From positions 3,844,001 through 3,908,000 of the forward strand of contig CP073016.1 of the NCBI GenBank assembly GCA_025370075.1: DNA of 64,000 nt, given 5' to 3'. Source of the DNA: Chryseotalea sp. WA131a. Lineage in GTDB: Bacteria; Bacteroidota; Bacteroidia; Cytophagales; Cyclobacteriaceae. Under the pieces are notes generated by a model. The model saw only the letters and a program-made list of their open reading frames with translations. It searched no databases and was not told the DNA's origin. Below, piece after piece: positions 25,417 through 32,958 of this stretch; position 1 is the first letter of the stretch; each line of letters opens with the position of its first letter. A program made the translations under genes and the position numbers.

Positions 25417-25845
25417 ATGAAAGATATCACCAAAAAATACACCAACGGAGAAGTGACCATCGTATGGAAGCCTGCGATGTGCATTCACTCAGCTATTTGT
25501 TTCAATGGATTAGGAGATGTATTCCATCCTCAAGAATTGCCTTGGATTACGCCCGAAAAATCAACCACCGATAAAATCATCGAGCAAGTAAAGAAATGTC
25601 CTTCAGGGGCATTGAGTTATTATTTGAATCGCGATGCCGGAAATGAAGAAGTAAAAGTAGATGCAGAAACGATTGTGGAAACTACACCCAATGGCCCATT
25701 GATGGTGTATGGAAATGTGACCATCAAAGATTCAAAAGGCAACCTTACCAAGAAAAGCAACGCCACTGCGTTCTGTCGGTGTGGTGCCTCTTCCAATAAA
25801 CCTTTCTGTGACGGCAGCCATAAGAAGATAGGTTTTGAAGGCTGA
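25417..25845 (+). CDS. Fused YjdI-type 4Fe-4S and CDGSH iron-sulfur protein
   Basis: A 142-residue protein with two iron-sulfur parts. The N-terminal ~65 residues match the YjdI / Fer4_19 type (CIHSAICF near residues 22-29 and a KKCPSGALSYY cysteine). The C-terminal part has the CDGSH signature CRCGASSNKPFCDGSHKK, which binds a 2Fe-2S cluster through three cysteines and one histidine. In many bacteria these are separate genes. It probably senses or transfers electrons or clusters; no partner can be named. It is the last gene of the pirin/nitroreductase/OsmC cluster. Confidence 0.9.
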   Translation: MKDITKKYTNGEVTIVWKPAMCIHSAICFNGLGDVFHPQELPWITPEKSTTDKIIEQVKKCPSGALSYYLNRDAGNEEVKVDAETIVETTPNGPLMVYGNVTIKDSKGNLTKKSNATAFCRCGASSNKPFCDGSHKKIGFEG

Positions 25846-25868
25846 ACTTATCTTTAACTTTTCATTAC

Positions 25869-25876
25869 TACCTTTG
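25869..25876 (+). promoter_or_regulatory. Bacteroidota -7 element for tRNA-Val
   Basis: TACCTTTG matches TAnnTTTG exactly and ends nine bases before the first base of the tRNA gene, the spacing expected for a transcript with a very short 5' leader. Confidence 0.65.
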
Positions 25877-25885
25877 GAAATATTA

Positions 25886-25963
25886 GGGCTGTTAGCTCAG
25901 TTGGTTCAGAGCACTACCTCGACAAGGTAGGGGTCACTGGTTCGAGCCCGGTACAGCCCACCA
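25886..25963 (+). tRNA. tRNA-Val (anticodon GAC)
   Basis: Full cloverleaf: acceptor stem GGGCTGT/ACAGCCC, D arm GCTC/GAGC, anticodon stem CTACC/GGTAG, T arm ACTGG/CCGGT with loop TTCGAGC, and an encoded CCA. The seven-base anticodon loop is TCGACAA, so the anticodon is GAC (Val). Position 33 is C instead of the nearly universal U. All stems pair, so the gene looks functional. It lies between the pirin-type cluster and the toxin-antitoxin module. Confidence 0.95.
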
Positions 25964-25988
25964 TAATCCCATAAATATTTGAAAACCA

Positions 25989-26040
25989 ATTCATTAAAAT
26001 ATAAATTCAAATGTTTAGTTATAACTAAACTTTAATGAAT
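25989..26040. promoter_or_regulatory. Nested palindromic operator of the TAC-type module
   Basis: A perfect 18-bp palindrome, GTTTAGTTATAACTAAAC, occupies 26013-26030. It is flanked by a second, perfect 10-bp inverted repeat with arms at 25989-25998 (ATTCATTAAA) and 26031-26040 (TTTAATGAAT). The toxin start codon at 26035 lies in the right arm. This is the expected position for autoregulation by the HTH antitoxin encoded in the operon. Confidence 0.72.
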
Positions 26041-26418
26041 AGATTTGCGTTAGAAGATATTCAAGAAGTAAAAGGACAGATAAAGTTCAAAAAACTTGTA
26101 ATCGATGGTTTTTGCCAGTATGATGAATTTTGTCGGCAAATTGAATCAGATGGAAATCTCAAAAAGCAACTAGTTGGGATTTTAGCTAACATGAATCAGG
26201 TCGCTCAAATGAATCGATTGCCGAAAGAAAAATTCAGGGACATAACTCCACAAAAACAACAGGTTAAAGAATTTGAAATTAAGAAGGGTGATTTGAGAGT
26301 TTATTTAATTAAAGAGCAAGGCCACATTGTGATTCTTGGCGGAAAGAAGGGATCGCAGAATGAAGATGTAAAGCAGTTTAGATCAATTAAGCAGAGGTAT
26401 CTTGAATCAAAAAAATAA
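26035..26418 (+). CDS. RelE/HigB-type toxin of a toxin-antitoxin-chaperone module
   Basis: A 127-residue protein of the RelE/ParE/HigB superfamily. The C-terminal part, KKGDLRVYLIKEQGHIVILGGKKGSQ followed by DVKQFRSIKQRYL, carries the strand-and-basic-loop pattern of mRNA-cleaving HigB-like toxins. It is the first gene of three; the antitoxin follows immediately and a SecB-like gene comes third, the order described for TAC systems. No Shine-Dalgarno is visible because the operator palindrome ends four bases before the ATG. Toxicity is inferred, not shown. Confidence 0.83.
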   Translation: MNRFALEDIQEVKGQIKFKKLVIDGFCQYDEFCRQIESDGNLKKQLVGILANMNQVAQMNRLPKEKFRDITPQKQQVKEFEIKKGDLRVYLIKEQGHIVILGGKKGSQNEDVKQFRSIKQRYLESKK

Positions 26419-26422
26419 CATT

Positions 26423-26806
26423 ATGACAAGAGAAGAATTATTGAGATCACCTGAATACTGGTTTGAAAATGCCCAGAACGAACTGTATCGACAAGTTGTA
26501 GAGTATAAAGAGAAAAAAGGTATCAATCAAACCGAATTAGCTGAAGAACTAGGTGTCACCAAAGGCTATGTTTCTCAAATTCTTAAAGGTGAGTTTAATT
26601 ACACTCTTAAAAAGCTTATTGAAATTTCTCTAGCAGTCGGCAAGATTCCGCAAATCGAATATAAAACTGTAGCAGACGTAATAGCAGAAGATAAACAAAC
26701 ACAATTTATAACTGCTATTACCGATGTTCGCCCTGAGCTAAAAAGAATCGATTTCGAATTGATAAACTTTAGTTCAATGGAAGTACAGCCATCCATGGTT
26801 GCCTAA
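26423..26806 (+). CDS. XRE-type HTH antitoxin with C-terminal extension (HigA-like)
   Basis: A 127-residue DNA-binding protein. The HTH (about residues 30-75) reads KKGINQTELAEELGVTKGYVSQILKG. A C-terminal tail of about 45 residues follows the HTH. In TAC systems the antitoxin tail is a chaperone-addiction segment that needs a SecB-like chaperone for stability; the equivalent here is inferred from gene order. The ATG at 26423 was chosen over TTG at 26402, which lies inside the toxin gene. It probably binds the palindrome at 26013-26030. Confidence 0.85.
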   Translation: MTREELLRSPEYWFENAQNELYRQVVEYKEKKGINQTELAEELGVTKGYVSQILKGEFNYTLKKLIEISLAVGKIPQIEYKTVADVIAEDKQTQFITAITDVRPELKRIDFELINFSSMEVQPSMVA

Positions 26807-26817
26807 CATTAATATGA

Positions 26818-27267
26818 ATGATGGAACCAAAACCCATAAATGTTACAACGCTTTTTAAGTCGCTAGAATTAGTTTCGTTCAATGCCTACGAAAAGCCTCT
26901 AGATTTAGAAATCGACATTAATAAGATAACTTTTGGTATGAGCCTTAACTATAGATTAAATGCAGAGGAAAGGCTGGTAACCATTTTTACTCCAATTGAC
27001 ATATTTTCCGATGAAAGCAAATCGATAAAATTAGGATCAATTAATGTTAAAGGCGAGTTTGTTGTCGAGAATTTTGAGGAGATTCAACTGAATCAACAAT
27101 TGCCTGCACAGGTAGTTGCAATTTACGTTGGAGTCATGATTTCATCCGTTCGCGGCATGCTCAAGTTGCTGTCAAAAGGCACGTCATTTGAAGCAGCCAT
27201 TATCCCTATTATTAACCCGTTGGCGTTGCTTCAATCTACTGAATTGAAACCGACTGAGGCTATTTAA
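26818..27267 (+). CDS. SecB-like chaperone of the TAC module
   Basis: A 149-residue protein whose C-terminal part, IYVGVMISSVRGMLKLLSKG followed by TSFEAAIIPIINPLALL, matches the pattern of SecB (a helix with an arginine and glycine, then the closing PxNxxAL-like strand). The N-terminal half is beta-rich, as in SecB. General SecB is uncommon in Bacteroidota; here the position behind a toxin-antitoxin pair points to a dedicated chaperone that protects the antitoxin. A second ATG lies at 26821. Identification rests on the motif and context. Confidence 0.75.
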   Translation: MMEPKPINVTTLFKSLELVSFNAYEKPLDLEIDINKITFGMSLNYRLNAEERLVTIFTPIDIFSDESKSIKLGSINVKGEFVVENFEEIQLNQQLPAQVVAIYVGVMISSVRGMLKLLSKGTSFEAAIIPIINPLALLQSTELKPTEAI

Positions 27268-27269
27268 AG

Positions 27270-28562
27270 CTATCTAATAAACTCCACTATATACTCCGAA
27301 CTATACTCGTTCGCTTCGCTGTCTTTCACAAACAGACGTGCCCGTTGGCCAAGCTTTAGGCAGGTGTTTTTGTTTGCAATGTCTTCGGGCGTGTTCATTG
27401 GCTGAAGAGATGGGTACCAAAGTACGCGACCTGGTTTTGTCAATAACAATTGCGGCTTGCTCCATTCAATGGCATGATTGCCTTTGCCCAAATCTTTGTT
27501 CATGTTAAATGAAATATAAATGCTGCTCCCTTTCCACTTGGGCTCTTCCACTTTACCCATCAACATCACCCAACATTGAAGGTATTCGTTCCAACTGACA
27601 GACGGCCCCCAATGGTATTGCCCTGCTTTGGAAGCCGGTCCACCGCCTTCTTTGGTTGGAATTTGTATTGAAGGTATAGGTTTTCCAATGGTGGTGTAAT
27701 CAGCAGAAAAACTCTCGCCATTCCACCGTTTCGCTTTTCCGGTTGGATCATCTAAATCAGCAATTTTTATTCGTGCCACGCTTATGCATTGCCCGCTCCA
27801 TTCTTTTTCTTGCTCGTAATCTTCATGCAAATATTTTTCGGGGTAGCTGTACTCACCATAAAAAAGATACAAATATTCTCCGCTGGCAACAGCCGATGGA
27901 TCACCCACGCCACCCGCAAATGTCAGCGATACGTTATCGGGTTTTAAAATCATATTGGGTTGTGTGTCTTCAATAAAAATCCCACGGTCTGTCCAACTCT
28001 TTCCACCATCAACAGATTTCATGATACCGATGCGGCACACAGCCGCGGCTGATTCTGGTCCGCGCAATCCTTCTGGCCAATTTTCATTCTTATACCCGAG
28101 CCCCGTTACCGAATCGAATGGAAGTGTTTGAGGATAGTTTTCATTATGATAGATGCCATACAACGTCTTTCCTGATGTGTCGTCCGGGTCTTGATACATG
28201 GTTTCAAACCACACGGCACCGTGTAGTCCCATTTCTGTGGGCAATACATTTTTAGGTAAAAGGGGACTACTAAACTTCTCGCGAGGCGTAAGAAAAACCT
28301 CATCGGCATTTTTGCCACTGGCGTATTTAAGATCGCGTGCATCACCCCACACTGGGTCTTCTCCATACTTGCCCGGAAAAATTCGCAGTGTGTCACCAAT
28401 CCACGCTTCTGCCATGTTGCAATCCACAAACGAATTGAAAACAAACTTTTTGGTAGTAATCAATTCAAAGTGAGGTTCGCGGCTACTTTCATTTCTGCAA
28501 GCAAACACCACGATTGCTAAAAACGCTATTTTGTTCACTGTTTTGTTTAATGTGTTCATCAT
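27270..28562 (-). CDS. Beta-propeller lipoprotein (sialidase / GH43-like fold), function unknown
   Basis: Lipoprotein of about 430 residues with a signal peptide ending VVFAC. The body looks like a five-bladed propeller of the glycosidase type, with repeated motifs such as GIMKSVDGGKSWTDRGIF (an Asp-box-like turn), GGVGDPSAVASGEYLYLFYG, YHWGPSVSWNEYLQCWVMLMG and VLWYPSLQ. No glycosidase catalytic residues can be assigned with certainty. Start at 28562 or 28559 (two consecutive ATGs). It converges on the SecB-like gene with two bases between stops. Confidence 0.75.
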   Translation of the reverse strand: MMNTLNKTVNKIAFLAIVVFACRNESSREPHFELITTKKFVFNSFVDCNMAEAWIGDTLRIFPGKYGEDPVWGDARDLKYASGKNADEVFLTPREKFSSPLLPKNVLPTEMGLHGAVWFETMYQDPDDTSGKTLYGIYHNENYPQTLPFDSVTGLGYKNENWPEGLRGPESAAAVCRIGIMKSVDGGKSWTDRGIFIEDTQPNMILKPDNVSLTFAGGVGDPSAVASGEYLYLFYGEYSYPEKYLHEDYEQEKEWSGQCISVARIKIADLDDPTGKAKRWNGESFSADYTTIGKPIPSIQIPTKEGGGPASKAGQYHWGPSVSWNEYLQCWVMLMGKVEEPKWKGSSIYISFNMNKDLGKGNHAIEWSKPQLLLTKPGRVLWYPSLQPMNTPEDIANKNTCLKLGQRARLFVKDSEANEYSSEYIVEFIR

Positions 28563-28653
28563 GTTTAAAGGTAAAAATAATACCACAATTTTTTTAAAAT
28601 TTATTCATTTCTATGCGCACTATAAATTGTAACTTTCAGTTTAGATTATACTT

Positions 28654-30930
28654 ATGTGGCGATGGATTTTATTGAGCGGTTGGTTTTTTTCGCTGAGCGC
28701 ATCGGCTCAAACGCATATTTTGCAAGGGGTTGTATTGGATTCAGTTGGGCTTAGTCTTTCGCAAGCCCACATTCAAACCTCCATTAAAAAATCAGCCGTC
28801 ACCGACTCAGCGGGCAGCTTTCTCATTCAAGTTCCGAAAGGAAAATTCCAAATCACTATTTCTTATACAGGCTATAAAAAATTTTCTCAGTCTCTTTCCA
28901 TTGCCCGCGATACGATCATTTATTTTTTTCTTCAAACCAAAAATGAAGAACTAAATGAAATCATTGTGACAGCCGACCGCACATTGCAATCCGATCAATT
29001 TGAAACCACGCGCATGAGTACCAACACACTCAGTGGCAAAGAAATCAGTTCGATACCGGTGTTAGGTGGGGAAGCCGATTTGATCAAAACGATTCAACTA
29101 TTGCCAGGTGTTACCAAAGGCGCGGATGGCACCACCGATTTATTTGTGCGTGGCGGTGCGGCCGATCAAAATTTAGTTATGTTAGATGGTGCTCCGGTTT
29201 ACAACACCGGTCACTTGTTTGGTTTCCTTTCGGTCTTTAATTCAGATATGTTAGATAAAGTGGAGTCCATTAATGGAGCCTTCCCTTCTGAATACGGTGG
29301 CCGGCTTTCGTCCATTTTAGATGTGAGTTCAAAATCAACGATGCCCAATCGCACCAAGTTGAAAGGAAATATCGGTTTGTTGGCCAGTCGATTAATGATT
29401 GAGCAACCAATTGTAAAAGATAAATTGGCGATATGGGTAGCGGGCAGGCGAACGTATGTCGATCAGGTAATTCGATTGACAGGTGAAGAACTTCCCTATT
29501 TTTTTTACGACCTGAATGCGAAAGTAATTTATAAACCCAATGCCCGCGATCGCATGGAGTTTACGATTTACGAAGGCAACGATGTGTTGGATTTTTCACG
29601 CGCGCCCCGCGCCACATTGCGCAACCGCAACATCACCAATAGTTTTACACTCGGCAACAGTACACAAACTTTTTTGTGGAAGCGAAATTTTTACAATTTT
29701 AATACCACACTCTCCCTTTATCGAACCGTATTCCAGTACAACATTCAAAGTACGTTTACAGACAACGCACTATTTGTTAACTCTAGTATTGTAGACGTAG
29801 GTGGTAAATGGATCATCGCCTCTGATTCGCTAAAGAAAAAAATTTCAGTGAAGGGCGGTGTGGAAATGGTGCAGCATCAAGTAGCGCCCAATCGCATCAC
29901 TACCACGGGCGAGATTTCGGATATTTTAAAATCAGGAGCGACTACACCCCAAACCGCACTTGAAACCAGCGGATTCTTTCATGTAGACGGGTCGCTCACT
30001 CCGCGATTGCGGTTCAATGCGGGCGCGCGCGTTTCATCTGCCTATGTTGACAATACGTTTTATGTTAATCCAGAACCTCGGGTGGCTTTTCGTTATGCGA
30101 TCGATTCGCTCACTGCTATAAAAGCCAGTTACTCGCGCATGGCGCAGTATTTACACCGAGTGTCCAGTGCTGCCGTGGCATTCCCCACCGATATTTGGTA
30201 TCCGGTTACATCGCGCGTAAAACCTCAGACGGCCGATCAGATTGCGCTGGGTGTTCAGCGGACTTTTCCAAAACAAAATGTATACGTCAGTGTAGAAGGC
30301 TATTATAAATGGATGCACGATTTAATTGGGTATAAAGAAGGAGCAAGTTTGCTGCTCAATACCAATTTTGAAAATCAGTTGGTCCAAGGTAAAGGACTTT
30401 CTTACGGGTTGGAAGTGTTGATAAAAAAGGAAAGCGGAAAATTGACGGGATGGATCAGCTACACGCTGGCAAAATCAGAACGACAATATGATGAAGTAAA
30501 TAATGGCGATTGGTTTTTGGCCCGATACGATCGCAGGCACAATTTGGCGGTGGTAATGAACTATCAATTATCGAAGAGATGGTCGGTGAGCTCGGTGTTT
30601 GAATTTATTTCTGGTTCACGGTTCACACCCATCATTGGGCAATATGTTGTGCCTTCTCCTTCACTGGGCGGCATCGATTTGATTCCAGTCTTTGCACCTA
30701 TCAATTCAGTGAGGTTGGCCGACACACACCGACTGGATGTTGGAATAAAATACCGTACACGCACCGACAAAAAATTGCAAGGCGAATGGTTTGTGGGTGT
30801 GTACAATGTGTACAACCGTGCTGCTCCTATCGGGATCGTCATTCGCCCCAATGGCGATGGTTCGTTTCGCTACGAGCAGCCCGGGCTTTTTGGATTGCTG
30901 CCTTTTGTGAGTTATGGATTTAAATTTTAA
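28654..30930 (+). CDS. TonB-dependent outer-membrane receptor (SusC-like)
   Basis: A 758-residue outer-membrane transporter. Signal peptide ends at about residue 18 (ASAQ), followed by a CarboxypepD_reg-like domain (GVVLDSVGLSLSQAHIQT to about 100), a plug with the TonB-type GADGTTDLFVRGGAADQNLVMLDGAPVY motif, then a beta-barrel ending in FVSYGFKF with a terminal aromatic residue. The next gene is a DUF4249 lipoprotein overlapping its 3' end in another frame region, the usual partner. Substrate unknown. TAACTTTC at 28630-28637 is a near match to the -7 element. Confidence 0.95.
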   Translation: MWRWILLSGWFFSLSASAQTHILQGVVLDSVGLSLSQAHIQTSIKKSAVTDSAGSFLIQVPKGKFQITISYTGYKKFSQSLSIARDTIIYFFLQTKNEELNEIIVTADRTLQSDQFETTRMSTNTLSGKEISSIPVLGGEADLIKTIQLLPGVTKGADGTTDLFVRGGAADQNLVMLDGAPVYNTGHLFGFLSVFNSDMLDKVESINGAFPSEYGGRLSSILDVSSKSTMPNRTKLKGNIGLLASRLMIEQPIVKDKLAIWVAGRRTYVDQVIRLTGEELPYFFYDLNAKVIYKPNARDRMEFTIYEGNDVLDFSRAPRATLRNRNITNSFTLGNSTQTFLWKRNFYNFNTTLSLYRTVFQYNIQSTFTDNALFVNSSIVDVGGKWIIASDSLKKKISVKGGVEMVQHQVAPNRITTTGEISDILKSGATTPQTALETSGFFHVDGSLTPRLRFNAGARVSSAYVDNTFYVNPEPRVAFRYAIDSLTAIKASYSRMAQYLHRVSSAAVAFPTDIWYPVTSRVKPQTADQIALGVQRTFPKQNVYVSVEGYYKWMHDLIGYKEGASLLLNTNFENQLVQGKGLSYGLEVLIKKESGKLTGWISYTLAKSERQYDEVNNGDWFLARYDRRHNLAVVMNYQLSKRWSVSSVFEFISGSRFTPIIGQYVVPSPSLGGIDLIPVFAPINSVRLADTHRLDVGIKYRTRTDKKLQGEWFVGVYNVYNRAAPIGIVIRPNGDGSFRYEQPGLFGLLPFVSYGFKF

Positions 30931-30934
30931 TGAG

Positions 30935-31780
30935 ATGAAAATAGTCGTGCATTTTTTATTGACAATTGTCATTGCTGTTTTTGCATCATCGTGTATCCCA
31001 ACGCCATTGCCCATCGATGACATTGCAAAGTTGCAACCGAAAGTAGTGGTGTCATCGCAAATGCTTCCTGGAGGGGCGCTGGTAATACTCATCACCAAAA
31101 GTGTGAGTGCACTTGAAGCAGGATGGGGCTCCAATCCTGAAGATGTATTGAGCAAAGCGGCTATCAGCGATGCCGAGGTAACTATCTCCGTGGGTGATGC
31201 GATAGTTGCGCTGCCCAACTTGGGCGATGGATTGTATGGCAACATCAATCTCGATTTGCAACCCAACCGTGATTATATGCTAAAAGTAAAAACACCCGAA
31301 TTAGGCGAAGTATATTCCATCACGCAGATGAAACCATTCGTTCCGTTTCGAAGTGTGCAAGCGACTTTGTTCAAATCACAATTTGATTCAGTTGCCAATG
31401 TGAGCTACAGTTTGCAAGATTTGCCAGGTCCCAATTGGTACATGGTGAATGTTCAAAAATTTTCGCAGACGCAACAAATTACATCGTTGCTAAACCCAAG
31501 GGTGTTTACGCACCTGCGAAGCGACAGTGCCGTGGACGGAAAAATTTTGGAAGAAGAATTCAAAGTTTTGTTTAGACGATTTAAAGTGGGCGATACGGTA
31601 GCGGTAACAATGGCCAGTATCAGCCAAGAGTATTATCAATTTTTGAAAACAAGATTTGACAGACGATACAGTGCCGGGGCCTTTGCCACGGAGCCGCTTA
31701 ATTTTAAAAGTAATGTGAATGGTGGCTTAGGGTATTTCAATCTGTTTTTGCCCGATGCGCGTCTGTTTGTATTGGAGTAA
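30935..31780 (+). CDS. DUF4249 family lipoprotein
   Basis: A 281-residue surface or periplasmic lipoprotein (lipobox ASSC). The beginning, VVVSSQMLPGGALVILITKSVSA, and the later DAEVTISVGDAIVALPNLGDGLYG match the DUF4249 pattern. This family is encoded next to TonB-dependent receptors in Bacteroidota and probably takes part in substrate capture. An upstream in-frame ATG at 30914 lies inside the receptor gene; the start at 30935 gives a proper signal peptide. A strong hairpin follows the stop codon. Confidence 0.87.
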   Translation: MKIVVHFLLTIVIAVFASSCIPTPLPIDDIAKLQPKVVVSSQMLPGGALVILITKSVSALEAGWGSNPEDVLSKAAISDAEVTISVGDAIVALPNLGDGLYGNINLDLQPNRDYMLKVKTPELGEVYSITQMKPFVPFRSVQATLFKSQFDSVANVSYSLQDLPGPNWYMVNVQKFSQTQQITSLLNPRVFTHLRSDSAVDGKILEEEFKVLFRRFKVGDTVAVTMASISQEYYQFLKTRFDRRYSAGAFATEPLNFKSNVNGGLGYFNLFLPDARLFVLE

Positions 31781-31810
31781 ATGTCGTTTGACTGATGTAA
31801 CGACATTTTA
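31779..31810 (+). terminator. Terminator-like hairpin after the DUF4249 gene
   Basis: Ten-base perfect arms at 31779-31788 and 31799-31808 around a ten-base loop. The left arm overlaps the stop codon. A short T-rich run follows. Confidence 0.6.
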
Positions 31811-31854
31811 ACTTTCGTGAATGTTAGGGCAATTACCTTTTTGCATTTTGAAGT

Positions 31855-32265
31855 ATGAAAATTATGCGATCACTCACTTTCATTTTTATTTTGGCAACCA
31901 CCATTATAGCGCAGGGCCAAACTTTTTCGGCCAACTTTACGCGCGAGCAAGTGGGCGGAACAATCACCAACCCAACCGTAATGGCCTTTGCCCCGGACGG
32001 ACGGATTTTTGTCGCAGAGCAATCGGGCACGCTAAGAGTAATCAAAAATGGTACACAGCTCACCACTCCGTTTATCACACTCACGGTCAATTCTTCAGGC
32101 GAGCGTGGGTTGATCGGCATCGCTTTTGATCCAGATTTTCTAACCAACAATTTTATCTACTTATACTACACGATTAGCACCGCTCCGTTAAAAAACCGAA
32201 TCAGTCGATTTACGGCCAATGGTGATGAAATGGTTCAGAATCAAATCCAGCAACTTTATGGGTAA
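31855..32265 (+). pseudogene. Truncated GSDH-type (PQQ-dependent sugar dehydrogenase-like) gene
   Basis: The 136-residue product has a signal peptide and the start of a glucose/sorbosone dehydrogenase propeller: NPTVMAFAPDGRIFVAEQSGTLRVI and GERGLIGIAFDPDFLTNNFIYLYYT. Full-length members have at least about 330 further residues. The frame ends at 32265, two bases from the stop of the convergent response regulator gene, and nothing on the plus strand continues the domain. It is probably the remnant of a deletion; a stable short product is unlikely to be a dehydrogenase. Confidence 0.75.
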
Positions 32266-32267
32266 GT

Positions 32268-32954
32268 TCAGCCTACCACAAATCGATATCCTATTCCTTT
32301 AATGGTAATGATTTCAATAGCGGGATCAGCTCTTAAAAATTCACGAAGCTTGGTGACATAAACATCCAAGTTTCTGGAGTTGAAGAAAGAATCATCGCCC
32401 CATACGCGCATCAAAATGGTTTTGCGATCAATATTGTTGTTTTGATTTTCAGCAAGAATTTGCAGTAACATCGCCTCGCGATGCGAAAGCTTTCGGACAG
32501 CTCCATCCTTGAGCAGCTCATACCGCTGTGGGGCGAACTCGAATTTGCCGATGGTTATATTTTCTTTTTGAACCGTTGACCGCTTTTGTGTGAGTTGTAA
32601 CAGGTTATTGATACGCACAATCAACTCTTCCATGCTAAAAGGTTTTTTCAAGTAGTCGTTGCCGCCTACGCCAAAGCCTTTTATTAAATCCTCGGTTTGG
32701 TTTTTAGCCGTTACAAAAATGATGGGCATCAGTGCATTTACTTTACGGATGTCTTGCGCAATAGCATAACCATCTTTATGCGGAAGCATGATGTCCAGCA
32801 CACAGATATGGGGTTGAGCCGATTGAAAAGCAGCGAGGGCTTGGCTGCCATCATTTACCATCACTACTTCAAACTCACGGCTTTCCAAGCTTTCTTTCAC
32901 AATGCGTCCCAGAAAGGGTTCGTCTTCAACGTACAAAATTTTTGTTTTGGTCAT
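32268..32954 (-). CDS. OmpR-family response regulator
   Basis: A 228-residue regulator: receiver domain with the acidic pair VEDEP, phospho-acceptor Asp54 in CVLDIMLPHKDG and the Lys in LKKPFSMEEL, then a winged-helix Trans_reg_C domain ending KGIGYRFVVG. The ATG at 32954 is used; upstream in-frame codons lie in the kinase gene. It follows its histidine kinase by four bases, so they form one two-component operon. Confidence 0.96.
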   Translation of the reverse strand: MTKTKILYVEDEPFLGRIVKESLESREFEVVMVNDGSQALAAFQSAQPHICVLDIMLPHKDGYAIAQDIRKVNALMPIIFVTAKNQTEDLIKGFGVGGNDYLKKPFSMEELIVRINNLLQLTQKRSTVQKENITIGKFEFAPQRYELLKDGAVRKLSHREAMLLQILAENQNNNIDRKTILMRVWGDDSFFNSRNLDVYVTKLREFLRADPAIEIITIKGIGYRFVVG

Positions 32955-32958
32955 CTTC

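Noticed and set aside
25950..27290. Integrated element with tRNA-derived attachment sites
   Set aside because: No copy of the tRNA-Val 3' end was found near 27267-27290 and no integrase gene is present.
30706..31266. 186-codon minus-strand ORF spanning two genes
   Set aside because: It covers the end of the TonB receptor and the start of the DUF4249 gene, both of which are clear on the other strand.
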